In this document: positions 37,397 through 45,552 of the stretch, one piece after another
Numbering within the stretch: position 1 is the first letter of the stretch
How the letters are laid out: each line of letters starts with the position of its first letter
Source: Mycolicibacterium sp. ND9-15
Lineage (GTDB): Bacteria; Actinomycetota; Actinomycetes; Mycobacteriales; Mycobacteriaceae
Reading direction: 5' to 3'
Assembly: GCF_035918395.1 (NCBI RefSeq)
Contig: NZ_CP142362.1
Location: forward strand, 347,501 to 411,500
Length of the DNA: 64,000 bases
Position numbers and translations under genes: made by a program
The notes under the pieces: model-generated
What the model was told of the DNA's origin: nothing
Database searches by the model: none
Seen by the model: the letters and a program-made list of their open reading frames with translations, nothing else

Positions 37397-38058
37397 GGCT
37401 GACCCGGCTTGAGCTTGACGAACAACGCGTGCGCCTCGGCGAGCACCGCGTCGGCGTCGAGCAGCCGGCCGGAGACGAAGATCTTGCGGCCCTCGATCCG
37501 GTCGATGCCCGCGGCCACCTGGAACTGCTTCTCGACGCGCGCGATCTTGCGGTAGTCGACGTGCAGGAACGCGGTGCGCTGAGCCCTGCTACCGCTGAGC
37601 TTGAACGCGGTGAAGCCCAGCAGCGCGTCGAACAGTTGCGCAACACTGCCGCCGTGGGCCGCGCCGTTGCGGCCGAGGTGGAAGCGGCGAAACTCGGCTG
37701 TGCCGCGGATGTGCTGGTCCCCGGTGACATGCAGGTCGAGGGGGATGGACAGGATGTTGCCGCGGCCGGGCAAGTCCATTCGCCGCCCCGAGGGGGAGGA
37801 CCACTCATCTGCGTAGTACGGGGCGAGGAGCTGGGAAACCTTCTCGATTTGGTCCGCCGCCTGAGTGATCACCTCGTCGGGGGCGTCGGCCGCGCGGGCG
37901 TGGTCCTGCAACGTACGGACCGCGTCGATGAAGCGTCCGTAGTCGGGTCCCCCACGCTCGGTGGGGACCGGCGGGTTGAACCCACCACCGGGTTCCGCAG
38001 CGACTGACTGCGCCCCGGTGATCTCCCGGGTCGCCTCCCTCCTGCCCTCCGCACTCAC
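37393..38058 (-). CDS. PaaI-type hot-dog thioesterase
   Basis: A 221-residue protein with a disordered Pro/Gly-rich N-terminus and a C-terminal hot-dog domain. NGAAHGGSVAQLFDALLGF holds the HGG motif of PaaI-like thioesterases, followed by AFLHVDYRKIARVEKQF and FVSGRLLDADAVLAEAHALFVKL. It probably hydrolyses an acyl-CoA. Members of this mycobacterial family are common and uncharacterised. The gene is coupled to the TIGR02611 gene by an ATGA overlap. Confidence 0.85.
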   Translation of the reverse strand: MSAEGRREATREITGAQSVAAEPGGGFNPPVPTERGGPDYGRFIDAVRTLQDHARAADAPDEVITQAADQIEKVSQLLAPYYADEWSSPSGRRMDLPGRGNILSIPLDLHVTGDQHIRGTAEFRRFHLGRNGAAHGGSVAQLFDALLGFTAFKLSGSRAQRTAFLHVDYRKIARVEKQFQVAAGIDRIEGRKIFVSGRLLDADAVLAEAHALFVKLKPGQP

Positions 38059-38234
38059 CCGTCCACCGTATTGCCTAGTTCGGCCGCCGGTGGCTCCGGC
38101 TTTGCGCAGCGCCTCGCCGACACCGAGTGTGGCGGGGCGCGACGGTCGGCGGCGGTCCGCTGCAGTTACCGCTCCGATGCGGCCAACGGGAGGTCACGGC
38201 ACCGACCGTACGCCGTGGATGGGAAGGTGGCCGG

Positions 38235-38732
38235 GTGCAGCTGAGCAACCTCGCCGCGCTACCGCTGACCTATCCGGAGGTGGGCGCCACCGCCGGTGTG
38301 CTGCCGTCCGGCTACCACCATGTGCACAAATCGGCAGTCATCGGCCACAGTCGGGGCCGCTTCGAGGATGCCGCCGCGGCCGGCATGCGATGGGGCATGC
38401 TGCGCGGCGCCGGGGTCCGTGTCGAGGCGACGACGGAAACTGCGGAGGTGGGGGCCGAGGTGATCGTGCACCTCGGTCCGATCGGGGCGCCGTGCCGAGT
38501 GGTCTACGTCGTGGCCGAAGACAATGCCCGCGGGTTCGCCTACGGCACCCTGCCGGGCCACGCGGAGTCGGGTGAAGAGCTGTTCCTGGTGCGCTACGAC
38601 CCGGCGTCGGGGCAGGTGTCTGCTGTGGTGAGGGCGTTCAGCCGGCACGCGACCTGGTGGAGTCGCCTGGGCTCCCCGGTGGCCTCACTGGTTCAGCGCG
38701 TCGTCACCGAGCGGTATCTGCGGGCGCTGTAG
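38235..38732 (+). CDS. DUF1990 family protein
   Basis: A 165-residue protein that starts at the GTG at 38235 (VQLSNLAALPLTYPEVGAT). It contains the DUF1990 features RFEDAAAAGMRWGMLRGAGV, VVYVVAEDNARGFAYGTLPGHAESGEELFLV and AFSRHATWWSRLGSPVASLVQ. The family is widespread in actinobacteria and plants with no known function; the fold is SRPBCC-like. It is divergent from the thioesterase gene with about 176 bp between them. Confidence 0.87.
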   Translation: MQLSNLAALPLTYPEVGATAGVLPSGYHHVHKSAVIGHSRGRFEDAAAAGMRWGMLRGAGVRVEATTETAEVGAEVIVHLGPIGAPCRVVYVVAEDNARGFAYGTLPGHAESGEELFLVRYDPASGQVSAVVRAFSRHATWWSRLGSPVASLVQRVVTERYLRAL

Positions 38733-38864
38733 GGCGCTGTCCTCGGCGGCAAAGCTCCGAAAACTGCAGTCAGCGTTGTTTGCGTCGCCGATAATTATGA
38801 CCGACCGCTAGATCGATTACCGGCTCGTCCGCGTAGCCTGGGACGAGTTGGAGAAGGATTTCAG

Positions 38865-39566
38865 ATGGTGATGGCGAACGAACCCGACGAGCGCGAGGAC
38901 ACCCATCTGCGCATCGCTGAATTGGTGCGCGGGCTCTACAACCGACCAGACGCGGAAACAGTGATCGCGGAGCTGGCCGAACATGCAGCCGTCGAGATTC
39001 CTGGTGCGCAGTACGCCGGCATCACCATCATCCGCAAGTCCAAGACCGTCGAGACCCCCGCCGCGACGCATTTGTATCCGATGCTGTTGGACAAGATCCA
39101 GCAGCGGCACCGGGAGGGCCCGTGCCTGACAGCGGCATGGGACAAGAAAGTCGTCTACGTTGCCGACCTCGAAATTGACGATCGCTTTCCCGGCTACCGC
39201 CGAGACGCACTCGCCGAGACGCCGATTCGGTCGATCATGGCATTTCAGTTGTTCATCGAGGGCGAAACGATGGGCGCGCTCAACGTCTATTCGGAGAAAC
39301 CCGACGTGTTCGGGGACGAATCGCGGAGCATCGGACTGGTTTTCGCGGCCCATTCATCGGTGGCGTGGAATGCGGCGCGGCGCGACCAACAGTTCAGGCA
39401 AGCGTTGGCCAGCCGCGACATCATCGGCCAGGCGAAGGGCATGATCATGGAACGCTATGGCGTCGACGCAGTTCAGGCTTTCGATCTGCTGCGCAAGCTA
39501 TCTCAGGATTCCAATGTGCCGCTGATCAAGGTCGCGACGGAGTTCGTCCAGAAGTCCAAGGGCTGA
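38865..39566 (+). CDS. GAF-ANTAR domain response protein
   Basis: A 233-residue protein with an N-terminal GAF sensor domain (about residues 15-160, including EGPCLTAAWDKKVVYVADLEIDDRF and MAFQLFIEGETMGALNVYS) and a C-terminal ANTAR RNA-binding domain (LASRDIIGQAKGMIMERYGV then DAVQAFDLLRKLSQDSNVPL). ANTAR proteins act as antiterminators by binding paired RNA hairpins. GAGAAGG stands eight bases before the ATG. It ends four bases before the convergent L,D-transpeptidase gene. No histidine kinase is adjacent, so the GAF ligand is unknown. Confidence 0.92.
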   Translation: MVMANEPDEREDTHLRIAELVRGLYNRPDAETVIAELAEHAAVEIPGAQYAGITIIRKSKTVETPAATHLYPMLLDKIQQRHREGPCLTAAWDKKVVYVADLEIDDRFPGYRRDALAETPIRSIMAFQLFIEGETMGALNVYSEKPDVFGDESRSIGLVFAAHSSVAWNAARRDQQFRQALASRDIIGQAKGMIMERYGVDAVQAFDLLRKLSQDSNVPLIKVATEFVQKSKG

Positions 39567-39570
39567 GGCG

Positions 39571-40446
39571 TCAGCGGGCGATCACTCGCGGAACCTCGGG
39601 GTTCGCCGGTTCCACCCTCGGTCGCGGTACCTCCACGCTGTTCTCCTGTACGAGAACCGGGTCCCCGACCTTGACCGTGTTGAAATACCACTCGGCGTCT
39701 TCGGGGCTGAGGTTGATGCAGCCGTGGCTGACGTTCTCGTGGCCGAGCGCATTGATCGCCCACGGCGCTGAATGCACGAAGATGCCACGCGTGGTGAGCC
39801 GGACGGCCCATTCCACGTCCAGCAGGTAACCGTCGTCCGCGCCGACGGGGATGCCGACGCTGCTCGAATCCATCAGCACGTCACGCTCTTTGGCCAAAAC
39901 GGGGAAGGTACCCACAGGCGTCGGATATTCGGGCCTGCCCATCGAAGACGGGAAAACCCCGGGTTTGCCGAAGTGAGGACGGTGGTGTGGCGCGGGGAGG
40001 ATCGGGGGCGGACCAGCCTCAACTCCGTCGATGGTCACGGTGAACGTGTGTTCCGCGATGTTGGCGACAGCGACTACCGCGGAGCCCGTCGCGATGTTCG
40101 TCTTCATCCCGCCGACGGACAGAGCGATTGTGCTGTGCGCCGGCCAGAACCGGTCGGGAACCCACTGCACGGTCTCGCTGTCGAGCCACTCGAACTTGCC
40201 GGTCATGGCGGGATTCGAGGTGATGTCGAGGAGCCGCTCGGCGGCCCGCTTGTCGGCGACGGACTCCTTGAACGACACGACGACGGGGTGCGCGACTCCG
40301 ACGACCTGGCCTTGCGCCGGCTGTATGGAGGCGATGGCGTTTCTCACCCACTGGTTAACGGCTGCCCTGCCTTCTACAGCCGGCCCGGCCACCACACTGG
40401 TGGCGACGACGACCGCGGATAGAACACACCTGACAATGGCACGCAA
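39571..40446 (-). CDS. L,D-transpeptidase (YkuD domain)
   Basis: A 291-residue exported enzyme that forms 3-3 cross-links in peptidoglycan. It has a signal peptide (AIVRCVLSAVVVATSVVAGPA), an immunoglobulin-like domain at about residues 35-130, and a YkuD catalytic domain with FVHSAPWAINALGHENVSHGCINLSPEDA, where the Cys is the nucleophile and SHGC the core. The mycobacterial Ldt family has several paralogues; which one this matches I cannot say. The 209 bp upstream (40447-40655) holds its promoter. Confidence 0.93.
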   Translation of the reverse strand: MRAIVRCVLSAVVVATSVVAGPAVEGRAAVNQWVRNAIASIQPAQGQVVGVAHPVVVSFKESVADKRAAERLLDITSNPAMTGKFEWLDSETVQWVPDRFWPAHSTIALSVGGMKTNIATGSAVVAVANIAEHTFTVTIDGVEAGPPPILPAPHHRPHFGKPGVFPSSMGRPEYPTPVGTFPVLAKERDVLMDSSSVGIPVGADDGYLLDVEWAVRLTTRGIFVHSAPWAINALGHENVSHGCINLSPEDAEWYFNTVKVGDPVLVQENSVEVPRPRVEPANPEVPRVIAR

Positions 40447-40655
40447 TCTTGTGCCTCCCTTGGAATTACAACGATGTCAACCATGCTATGGGAGCTCCAG
40501 CAAGTTAAGCCATAGAGCCCGTAGGCAATTCGATCAAGTCTCCGTCACGTTTCGGCCACGACGGACGTTGAATACATTGCCGCTGAACGGATTTGGCCCG
40601 GCGACGAGTTGCGCTCGCCGCCGGGCCAACCCGGAGGGACTCGTTCAGTGCACCG

Positions 40656-41144
40656 TCACGTCACCGGACCGGGCGCAGTGGGTTGGCCCGGCACAGGCGC
40701 TCCTGGCGCCGGTGGTCCGACCTTGTCCCCCTTACCGGCCAACCCGCCCATCTCGGTGAGCGGAGCGCCGACGACGGCCGGGGCGCCGCCCACAATCGGA
40801 GCACCCGCCACCGGCGGGACGACAGGCGGCGGTGCTATCGGGGGCACCAGGGGCGGCGGCACCATCGGGGGTACCAAGGGCGGCGGCACCAGGGGCGGCG
40901 GCACCACCGGCGGCACCAGGGGCGGTGCGATCGGCGGCGGGCCGGGCAGTGCCATCGGTATGCCGGCCATCTCGTTGACCGGAGCGCACACCGCACCAGC
41001 CGGTACTCCCGCGGGAGCCTCCCCGGTCGCCGAAGGGACACACTCATAGCCTCCGGCCGACGCGGCCGGACTCAACGCAATGGCTACCCCACACAGTCCA
41101 GCACCCACAGCTGCCGCGATGTTGACTCGTCTAAAGGTCGTCAT
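40656..41144 (-). CDS. Exported proline-rich repeat protein
   Basis: A 162-residue protein with a signal peptide (NIAAAVGAGLCGVAIALSPAASA), a short Cys-containing region (YECVPSATGE, AVCAPVNE), and a long run of PPLVPP, PPMVPP and PPIAPP repeats at about residues 70-115. The tail is Gly/Pro-rich. Such proteins are probably cell-envelope or secreted; no catalytic motif is seen. I chose the ATG at 41144 (MTTFRRVN); an earlier in-frame GTG is possible. Confidence 0.8.
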   Translation of the reverse strand: MTTFRRVNIAAAVGAGLCGVAIALSPAASAGGYECVPSATGEAPAGVPAGAVCAPVNEMAGIPMALPGPPPIAPPLVPPVVPPPLVPPPLVPPMVPPPLVPPIAPPPVVPPVAGAPIVGGAPAVVGAPLTEMGGLAGKGDKVGPPAPGAPVPGQPTAPGPVT

Positions 41145-41410
41145 CGACGTTGATCCCTCCACTCGCACTCACAACTTTCCGTTCAAACCGGGGCTGCAGA
41201 TCTGCATGCCGTACCGAGTCGCAGTTAAGCGACCGCGTTAATATCAGCAGCCGATCGCCATGGACGCCCCACGCCGCACCGCACCGTTTCCAAACGGTGA
41301 CCGGTTCGGCATGGTAGAGCCGCATACGTCCTCAGCGGCGGGCTCGATATCACGTTCACCTGCGATTACGCGGTGCCTCGCCGCGTCACCAAGATCACGA
41401 TCGTCATTCG

Positions 41411-41437
41411 GGTTTCGCGGTCGATGACCATGGGCAT
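41411..41437 (+). promoter_or_regulatory. SigF-type promoter of the stress gene run
   Basis: GGTTT (41411-41415), a 16-bp spacer and GGGCAT (41432-41437) fit the mycobacterial SigF consensus GGTTT-N15-17-GGGTA/C. Predicted transcription start is near 41444, about 32 bases before the holin-like gene. The rest of the 41145-41475 gap holds no gene I can support. Confidence 0.55.
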
Positions 41438-41475
41438 CACTGTCGGACAGGTCAAGACAAGTCAGAGGTTGGTGT

Positions 41476-41880
41476 GTGATGACGGTGGAATCGAGGCCTA
41501 CCCCGGACGCGTCGATCGGCGAATTGATGGGTCAGTTGTCGACGCAGACGTCGCGGCTGATTCGCGACGAGATGCGGTTGGCGCAAAAAGAATTTCAAGA
41601 ATCGGCCAAGCATGCCGGTATCGGTGCGGGCTTGTTCAGCATTGCAGGCCTGTTGGCTTTCTTCGGCGCGGCGACGCTGATCGCGGCGGCGGTGGCGGCG
41701 CTGTCCCTCGTACTGGAGGTTTGGGCCGCGGCGCTGATCGTCGCCGCGGTGCTGTTCCTCGTCGCGGGTATCGCGGCGCTTGTCGGACGCAGACAGGCGC
41801 GTGAGGTCACTCCCGCGGCCCCCAAGACCGTCGAGACGGTGAAAGCCGACATCCAAGAGCTGAAGGACACCCGCTCATGA
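41476..41880 (+). CDS. Phage holin-like DUF1469 membrane protein
   Basis: A 134-residue protein of the actinobacterial holin-X / DUF1469 family: an amphipathic N-terminal helix (GELMGQLSTQTSRLIRDEMR) and two membrane helices (GLFSIAGLLAFFGAATLIAA and AALIVAAVLFLVAGIAALV) linked by a short loop. Despite the name these are housekeeping membrane proteins of unknown role, often next to DUF3618 genes as here. The start is a GTG at 41476 or the ATG three bases later; AGAGG lies upstream. It overlaps the DUF3618 gene by four bases. Confidence 0.88.
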   Translation: MMTVESRPTPDASIGELMGQLSTQTSRLIRDEMRLAQKEFQESAKHAGIGAGLFSIAGLLAFFGAATLIAAAVAALSLVLEVWAAALIVAAVLFLVAGIAALVGRRQAREVTPAAPKTVETVKADIQELKDTRS

Positions 41881-42173
41881 CCGCGCCGAATTCCCGCCCC
41901 GAACCAGGCCCCGATGCGGGTATTAACGACATCGAGGCGGATATCGAGCAGACCCGCCACGAACTCGGCGAGACGGTCGAAGCGCTGCAGGCCAAGATGG
42001 ATGTGAAGGCGCGCGCCAAGGAAAAGGCGAGCGAGACGAAAGAGCGCGTCGCCGAGAGAGCGGACACGCTCCGGCACACGGCCACCGACAACCCGAAGCG
42101 GACGGTTCCGGTCGCGGCGGTCATCGCGGTGTTGGCCGTGCTCGGGATCATCGCCTGGCGCCGGCGCCGCTAG
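41877..42173 (+). CDS. DUF3618 protein
   Basis: A 98-residue protein with the DUF3618 N-terminus (IEADIEQTRHELGETVEALQ), a highly charged coiled-coil middle (KARAKEKASETKERVAERAD), and one C-terminal membrane helix (VPVAAVIAVLAVLGIIAW) ending in RRRR. It is a partner of the preceding holin-like protein by universal gene pairing. The ATG overlaps the previous stop (ATGA). Function is unknown; a role in membrane stress is only an inference from the SigF-type promoter. Confidence 0.9.
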   Translation: MTAPNSRPEPGPDAGINDIEADIEQTRHELGETVEALQAKMDVKARAKEKASETKERVAERADTLRHTATDNPKRTVPVAAVIAVLAVLGIIAWRRRR

Positions 42174-42238
42174 CTCTCCGGCGTGACCTTCGCAGTACGG
42201 ACGTGTGCGCCACGGCGGGCGGTGTCACCATCGGGGCG

Positions 42239-43204
42239 ATGACCGAATCCGGCGACCGGCGACCGCACAAGAAGATATCGGTGGTGGGCGTCGGTTCCGT
42301 GGGCACTGCGATCGCCTACGCCTGCCTGATCCGAGGCTCGGCCGGAGCGCTTGCGCTTCACGACACGAATGCGGCCAAGGTCCGGGCCGAGGTACTCGAC
42401 CTGACACATGGAAGCCAGTTCGTCCCGCATTGCGCGATCGTCGGTTCAGACGACATCGCGGTGACGGCGCACTCCGCGATAGTGATCGTCACTGCGGGCG
42501 CGAAGCAGCATCCCGGCCAGAGCCGACTCGACCTGGCCGCCACCAATGTGGCGATGGCGCACACACTCACGCCAAGGTTGCTCGAACACTCGCCGGACGC
42601 CGTAATCATTTTCGTGACCAATCCGGTCGACGTCGTCACCTATGCCGCGGTCAAGGCGGTCCAACCCGCGCCCGGTCGGATAATCGGCTCGGGAACGCTT
42701 CTGGACTCCAGCAGGTTTCGCTTCATGATCGCGGAACGAGCGCGGGTGGCGGTGGGCAATGTGCACGCGTTCATCGTCGGCGAGCGCGGTGACTCCGAGA
42801 TTCCGCTGTGGTCTGCGGTTTCGATCGGGGGCGTCCGGGCAGCGGACTTCCGCATCGATGGCGTCCCGGTTTTCCGCGCGCAGGTCCGGGACGAGATCGG
42901 GACGAACGTGGTGAACGCCGCCTACGAGATCATCTCCGGCAAGGGCGCGACGAACCTCGCGATCGGGTTGGCAACAGCACGCATTATCGAAGCGATCCTG
43001 CAGGATCAACGCCGCGTCTTACCCGTCTCGACGGTGCAGGACGGCGCGCACGGCATCAGCGATGTGGCGCTGTCACTGCCGACGGTCGTCTCAGCCGAGG
43101 GTGCACAACGGATTCTGGAGTTGGCGCTGTCGACCGACGAACTGGAGGGACTGCGGACGTCCGCTCAGACGCTGAAGGACGCGCAACGGTCCCTCGGTCT
43201 TTGA
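42239..43204 (+). CDS. Lactate/malate dehydrogenase family protein lacking the catalytic His
   Basis: A 321-residue protein with the NAD-binding motif VVGVGSVGTAIAYA and the LDH-type substrate residues: Gln90 (specificity position 102), Arg96 (109), Asp156 (168) and Arg159 (171, LDSSRFR). The catalytic His195 motif, normally GEHGDS, reads GERGDSE, with Arg183 in place of His. The codon is CGC; CAC would be His. Either activity is lost or changed, or there is a sequencing error. The ATG at 42239 gives a normal N-terminus; a GTG 12 codons upstream is possible. It follows DUF3618 by 65 bp on the same strand. Confidence 0.85.
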   Translation: MTESGDRRPHKKISVVGVGSVGTAIAYACLIRGSAGALALHDTNAAKVRAEVLDLTHGSQFVPHCAIVGSDDIAVTAHSAIVIVTAGAKQHPGQSRLDLAATNVAMAHTLTPRLLEHSPDAVIIFVTNPVDVVTYAAVKAVQPAPGRIIGSGTLLDSSRFRFMIAERARVAVGNVHAFIVGERGDSEIPLWSAVSIGGVRAADFRIDGVPVFRAQVRDEIGTNVVNAAYEIISGKGATNLAIGLATARIIEAILQDQRRVLPVSTVQDGAHGISDVALSLPTVVSAEGAQRILELALSTDELEGLRTSAQTLKDAQRSLGL

Positions 43205-43219
43205 TCTAGCGTTCAAGTC

Positions 43220-44104
43220 ATGTCCACCAACGCACAAGACCGGGGCATCGTGGTCGGGGTCGACGGGTCGCCGGCGTCCAAGGTCGCCGTCGACTGGGCC
43301 GCACGCGATGCCGCACTGCGAAACCGCCCGCTGATACTGGTCCACGTCGCCAACCCGGTGGTGGCCACCTGGTCTGCGTCGCCGCTGCCCGGCGACTTCG
43401 GGAAATGGCAGCAGGAGCGGGGACAGTCGTTCCTCGACGACGCCGCTCAGGTCGCGAGGCGGGCCACCACTGGGGCCGAGCGGCCACAGACGCAGACCGA
43501 GATCCATTATGCGGCAACGGTTCCGACGCTCGTAGAGCTTTCGCGGAACGCCGACATGGTCGTGGTCGGAAGTCGGGGGCAGGGGGCGCTGGGCAGTGTG
43601 CTCGGCTCCGTCAGCGCCGGGCTCGTTCACCACGCGCATTGCCCTGTGGCGGTCATCCACGACGAAGATCCACTGATGCCGCACCCCGCCAAGGCACCCG
43701 TTCTGGTGGGAATCGACGGCAGCCCTGCATCTGAGCTGGCGACGGCAATCGCGTTCGAGCAGGCCTCGCTGCGTCAGGTGGACCTCGTTGCCCTGCACGC
43801 ATGGAGCGATGCCGGCGTCCTCGACTACCCCGGCATGGACTGGTCGACGATGAAGTCGTCCGAGGATGCGTTGCTGGCCGAGCGCCTGGCAGGGTGGCAG
43901 GAGCGCTATCCCGATGTGCAGGTTTACCGCCTCGTGGTCTGCGATCAGCCGGCCCGCCAGCTCATCGAACATTCCGAGGAAGCACAGCTGGTAATCGTGG
44001 GCAGCCGCGGACGCGGCGGCTTCGCGGGCATGCTGCTCGGTTCGGTCAGCGCTGCGGTGCTCCAGTCCGTCCGGATGCCGGTGATCGTCGCGCGCCAAGC
44101 GTGA
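43220..44104 (+). CDS. Universal stress protein, tandem Usp domains
   Basis: A 294-residue protein with two Usp domains (about residues 8-145 and 155-292). Each has the ATP-binding pattern: [15 protein letters not shown] with [21 protein letters not shown] in the first, and [15 protein letters not shown] with [21 protein letters not shown] in the second. Mycobacterial two-domain Usp proteins are induced by hypoxia or stationary phase. It lies 15 bp after the LDH-like gene and probably shares the upstream stress promoter. It converges on the flavin-type gene at 44115. Confidence 0.93.
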   Translation: MSTNAQDRGIVVGVDGSPASKVAVDWAARDAALRNRPLILVHVANPVVATWSASPLPGDFGKWQQERGQSFLDDAAQVARRATTGAERPQTQTEIHYAATVPTLVELSRNADMVVVGSRGQGALGSVLGSVSAGLVHHAHCPVAVIHDEDPLMPHPAKAPVLVGIDGSPASELATAIAFEQASLRQVDLVALHAWSDAGVLDYPGMDWSTMKSSEDALLAERLAGWQERYPDVQVYRLVVCDQPARQLIEHSEEAQLVIVGSRGRGGFAGMLLGSVSAAVLQSVRMPVIVARQA

Positions 44105-44114
44105 CTCGCATGCG

Positions 44115-44543
44115 TTAGCTGCGCGGGTCCGGGTCCGCCGGCCCAAACCGGAAGCGGCGGCCGGTGACCTTTCTCGCAAGCACGCGGACATAGTGTTGTT
44201 TGACCGTTTCGGGCCAGGACAGCAGTTGCGCCCGTTCGGCCTCCGCGACGTCGTCGTCATCGCGCACCGACCGGGCCACGCCGCGGACGATCACGCTCCA
44301 GCCCTCGGCGGTGGTGTATTCATCGGCTTCGAACACCACGTCGCGGTTGATGGCCGTGCTGACCAACTTGGTGCCCTCGGCGGTGCGGAACAGCAGCGTG
44401 CGGCGCTGAACGGCGAAGTTGACGGGAAAGATCTCGGGGTTGTCGTCGACACTGGTGACCAGTCGACCCAACGACACCGTGCCCAAGAGCCGCCAGCATT
44501 CAGTTTCCGGAAGGATCACCACGGGCTGGTTCGTATCAGGCAT
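44115..44543 (-). CDS. Pyridoxamine 5'-phosphate oxidase-like FMN-binding protein
   Basis: A 142-residue split-barrel protein with LLGTVSLGRLVTSVDDNPEIFPVNFAVQ, LLFRTAEGTKLVSTAINRDV and GWSVIVRGVARSV, the pattern of the PNPOx-like / Rv3129-type family. These bind FMN or F420 and reduce or sequester small molecules; the substrate is unknown. I chose the ATG at 44543 (MPDTNQP); a GTG four codons upstream is in frame. Convergent with the universal stress protein, a pairing that suggests a shared stress response. Confidence 0.85.
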   Translation of the reverse strand: MPDTNQPVVILPETECWRLLGTVSLGRLVTSVDDNPEIFPVNFAVQRRTLLFRTAEGTKLVSTAINRDVVFEADEYTTAEGWSVIVRGVARSVRDDDDVAEAERAQLLSWPETVKQHYVRVLARKVTGRRFRFGPADPDPRS

Positions 44544-44630
44544 GGCCACCGGCACATGTTGGACCGATCATGAAAGTCATAGTGGCGAGTCTATGAAGAC
44601 AGGGCGTCGCGGCGCCTGCCGACGGAGATG

Positions 44631-44702
44631 TGGTCCCGGCTGGGTTCGAACCAGCGACCTTCCGCGTGTGAGGCGGACGCTCTCCCACTGAGCTACGAGA
44701 CC
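44631..44702 (-). tRNA. tRNA-Val (anticodon CAC)
   Basis: A 72-nt cloverleaf on the minus strand. The acceptor 5' GGTCTCG pairs with CGGGACC, the D-arm is AGCTCAGTGGGAGAGC, the anticodon loop CTCACAC reads Val GTG codons, and the T-arm is CTGGTTCGAACCCAG. CCA is not encoded. The 362 bp up to the next tRNA contain no gene I can support. Confidence 0.95.
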
Positions 44703-45064
44703 GGAGAGTCGACCGAATGGCCGAACGACGTCGAAGACTAGCACGATGAGGGGCTACGGCCCGAATCCGCTCGACGGGATAAGCAGCGGCGGACTGCCTG
44801 GTTTCGAAGTGGCCGCGCGAGGTCACGGGCTAAGCCCCGATGGCTGATCTTCGCCGATGGGCGGCGATACTCGCCGGCTGCGCGAAGCCGGGCCGCCTGC
44901 CGGGGGGACGACGCAGGCCCCGGTTCTTCCTCTCCCGCGGGCCGTACCAGCCGTTTCGAGATGTGAACGGGCAGAGACGCACCGGGGAACGTCGAGATTT
45001 GTGCAGCTACACTTTGGTGGACTATCGTCGTCCTTCGCGACGAGCGACGAGTCGTTCGTGGCGC

Positions 45065-45137
45065 GCGGATGTAGCGCAGTTGGTAGCGCATCACCTTGCC
45101 AAGGTGAGGGTCGCGGGTTCGAATCCCGTCATCCGCT
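45065..45137 (+). tRNA. tRNA-Gly (anticodon GCC)
   Basis: A 73-nt cloverleaf. The acceptor GCGGATG pairs with CATCCGC, the anticodon loop TTGCCAA carries GCC, and the T-arm is CGGGTTCGAATCCCG. CCA is not encoded. Confidence 0.97.
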
Positions 45138-45164
45138 CGAAGGTGCAGTGGCATCAACCCCAGC

Positions 45165-45238
45165 GGTGGAGTGGCCGAGTGGTGAGGCAACGGCCTGCAA
45201 AGCCGTGCACACGGGTTCGATTCCCGTCTCCACCTCCA
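45165..45238 (+). tRNA. tRNA-Cys (anticodon GCA)
   Basis: The acceptor GGTGGAG pairs with CTCCACC, the anticodon loop CTGCAAA carries GCA, and the T-arm is CGGGTTCGATTCCCG. The 3' CCA is encoded (45236-45238). It lies 27 bp after tRNA-Gly. Confidence 0.97.
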
Positions 45239-45250
45239 ACGAGGTTTCTG

Positions 45251-45325
45251 GCGCGATTAGCTCAGCGGGAGAGCGCTTCCCTGACACGGAAGAGGTCACT
45301 GGTTCAATCCCAGTATCGCGCACCA
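45251..45325 (+). tRNA. tRNA-Val (anticodon GAC)
   Basis: The acceptor GCGCGAT pairs with ATCGCGC, the anticodon loop CTGACAC carries GAC, and the T-arm is CTGGTTCAATCCCAG. CCA is encoded (45323-45325). Its 3' end is the left attachment site of the island that follows. Confidence 0.97.
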
Positions 45326-45328
45326 CGT
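45301..45328 (+). repeat. Putative attachment site, tRNA copy (attL)
   Basis: The 3' part of tRNA-Val(GAC) from the T-loop through CCA and three more bases. 25 of 28 positions match 48918-48945, including a perfect 16-bp core GTATCGCGCACCACGT (45313-45328). Confidence 0.75.
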
Positions 45329-45404
45329 TCTGCCTGCGGATATTCGTGAACGGTTCGCGAACCTAGATTGGACCTCACGGTGGCAAAACCCGAGAGGTTT
45401 CGCC

Positions 45405-45552
45405 ATGACGACAACCCCATGCACGACTGAGCGCACGTACACCCAAGCCGAGGTTCCGGCGATTCGCCGCCGAGACCGAACGCCTCAACCCCGACTGTCT
45501 AGCGATCCCTTGTTCCAAGCCGCCTGCCGGCCCGGTTTCGCCCATCGCGCCG
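45405..45552 (+). pseudogene. Frameshifted remnant of a short protein
   Basis: An ATG at 45405 opens MTTTPCTTERTYTQAEV. One extra C near 45456 then shifts the sense to RRFAAETERLNPDCLAIP in the next frame. The combined sequence reads like one continuous protein N-terminus, but it then runs without similarity into the tail of the opposing gene at 45553. I cannot name the family. It is interpreted as a broken gene at the left edge of the island. Confidence 0.35.

Noticed and set aside
40656..41049. Plus-strand frame encoding Gly/Thr-rich repeats
   Set aside because: It is the antisense of the proline-rich exported protein; the minus strand has a proper signal peptide.
41373..41804. 143-codon frame ahead of and overlapping the holin-like gene
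   Set aside because: It is a shadow of the DUF1469 gene in another frame and has Arg/Gly-rich low-complexity composition.
44840..45366. Open frames of 169 codons across the tRNA cluster
   Set aside because: They run through three clear cloverleaf tRNA genes and their products look like translated tRNA sequence.
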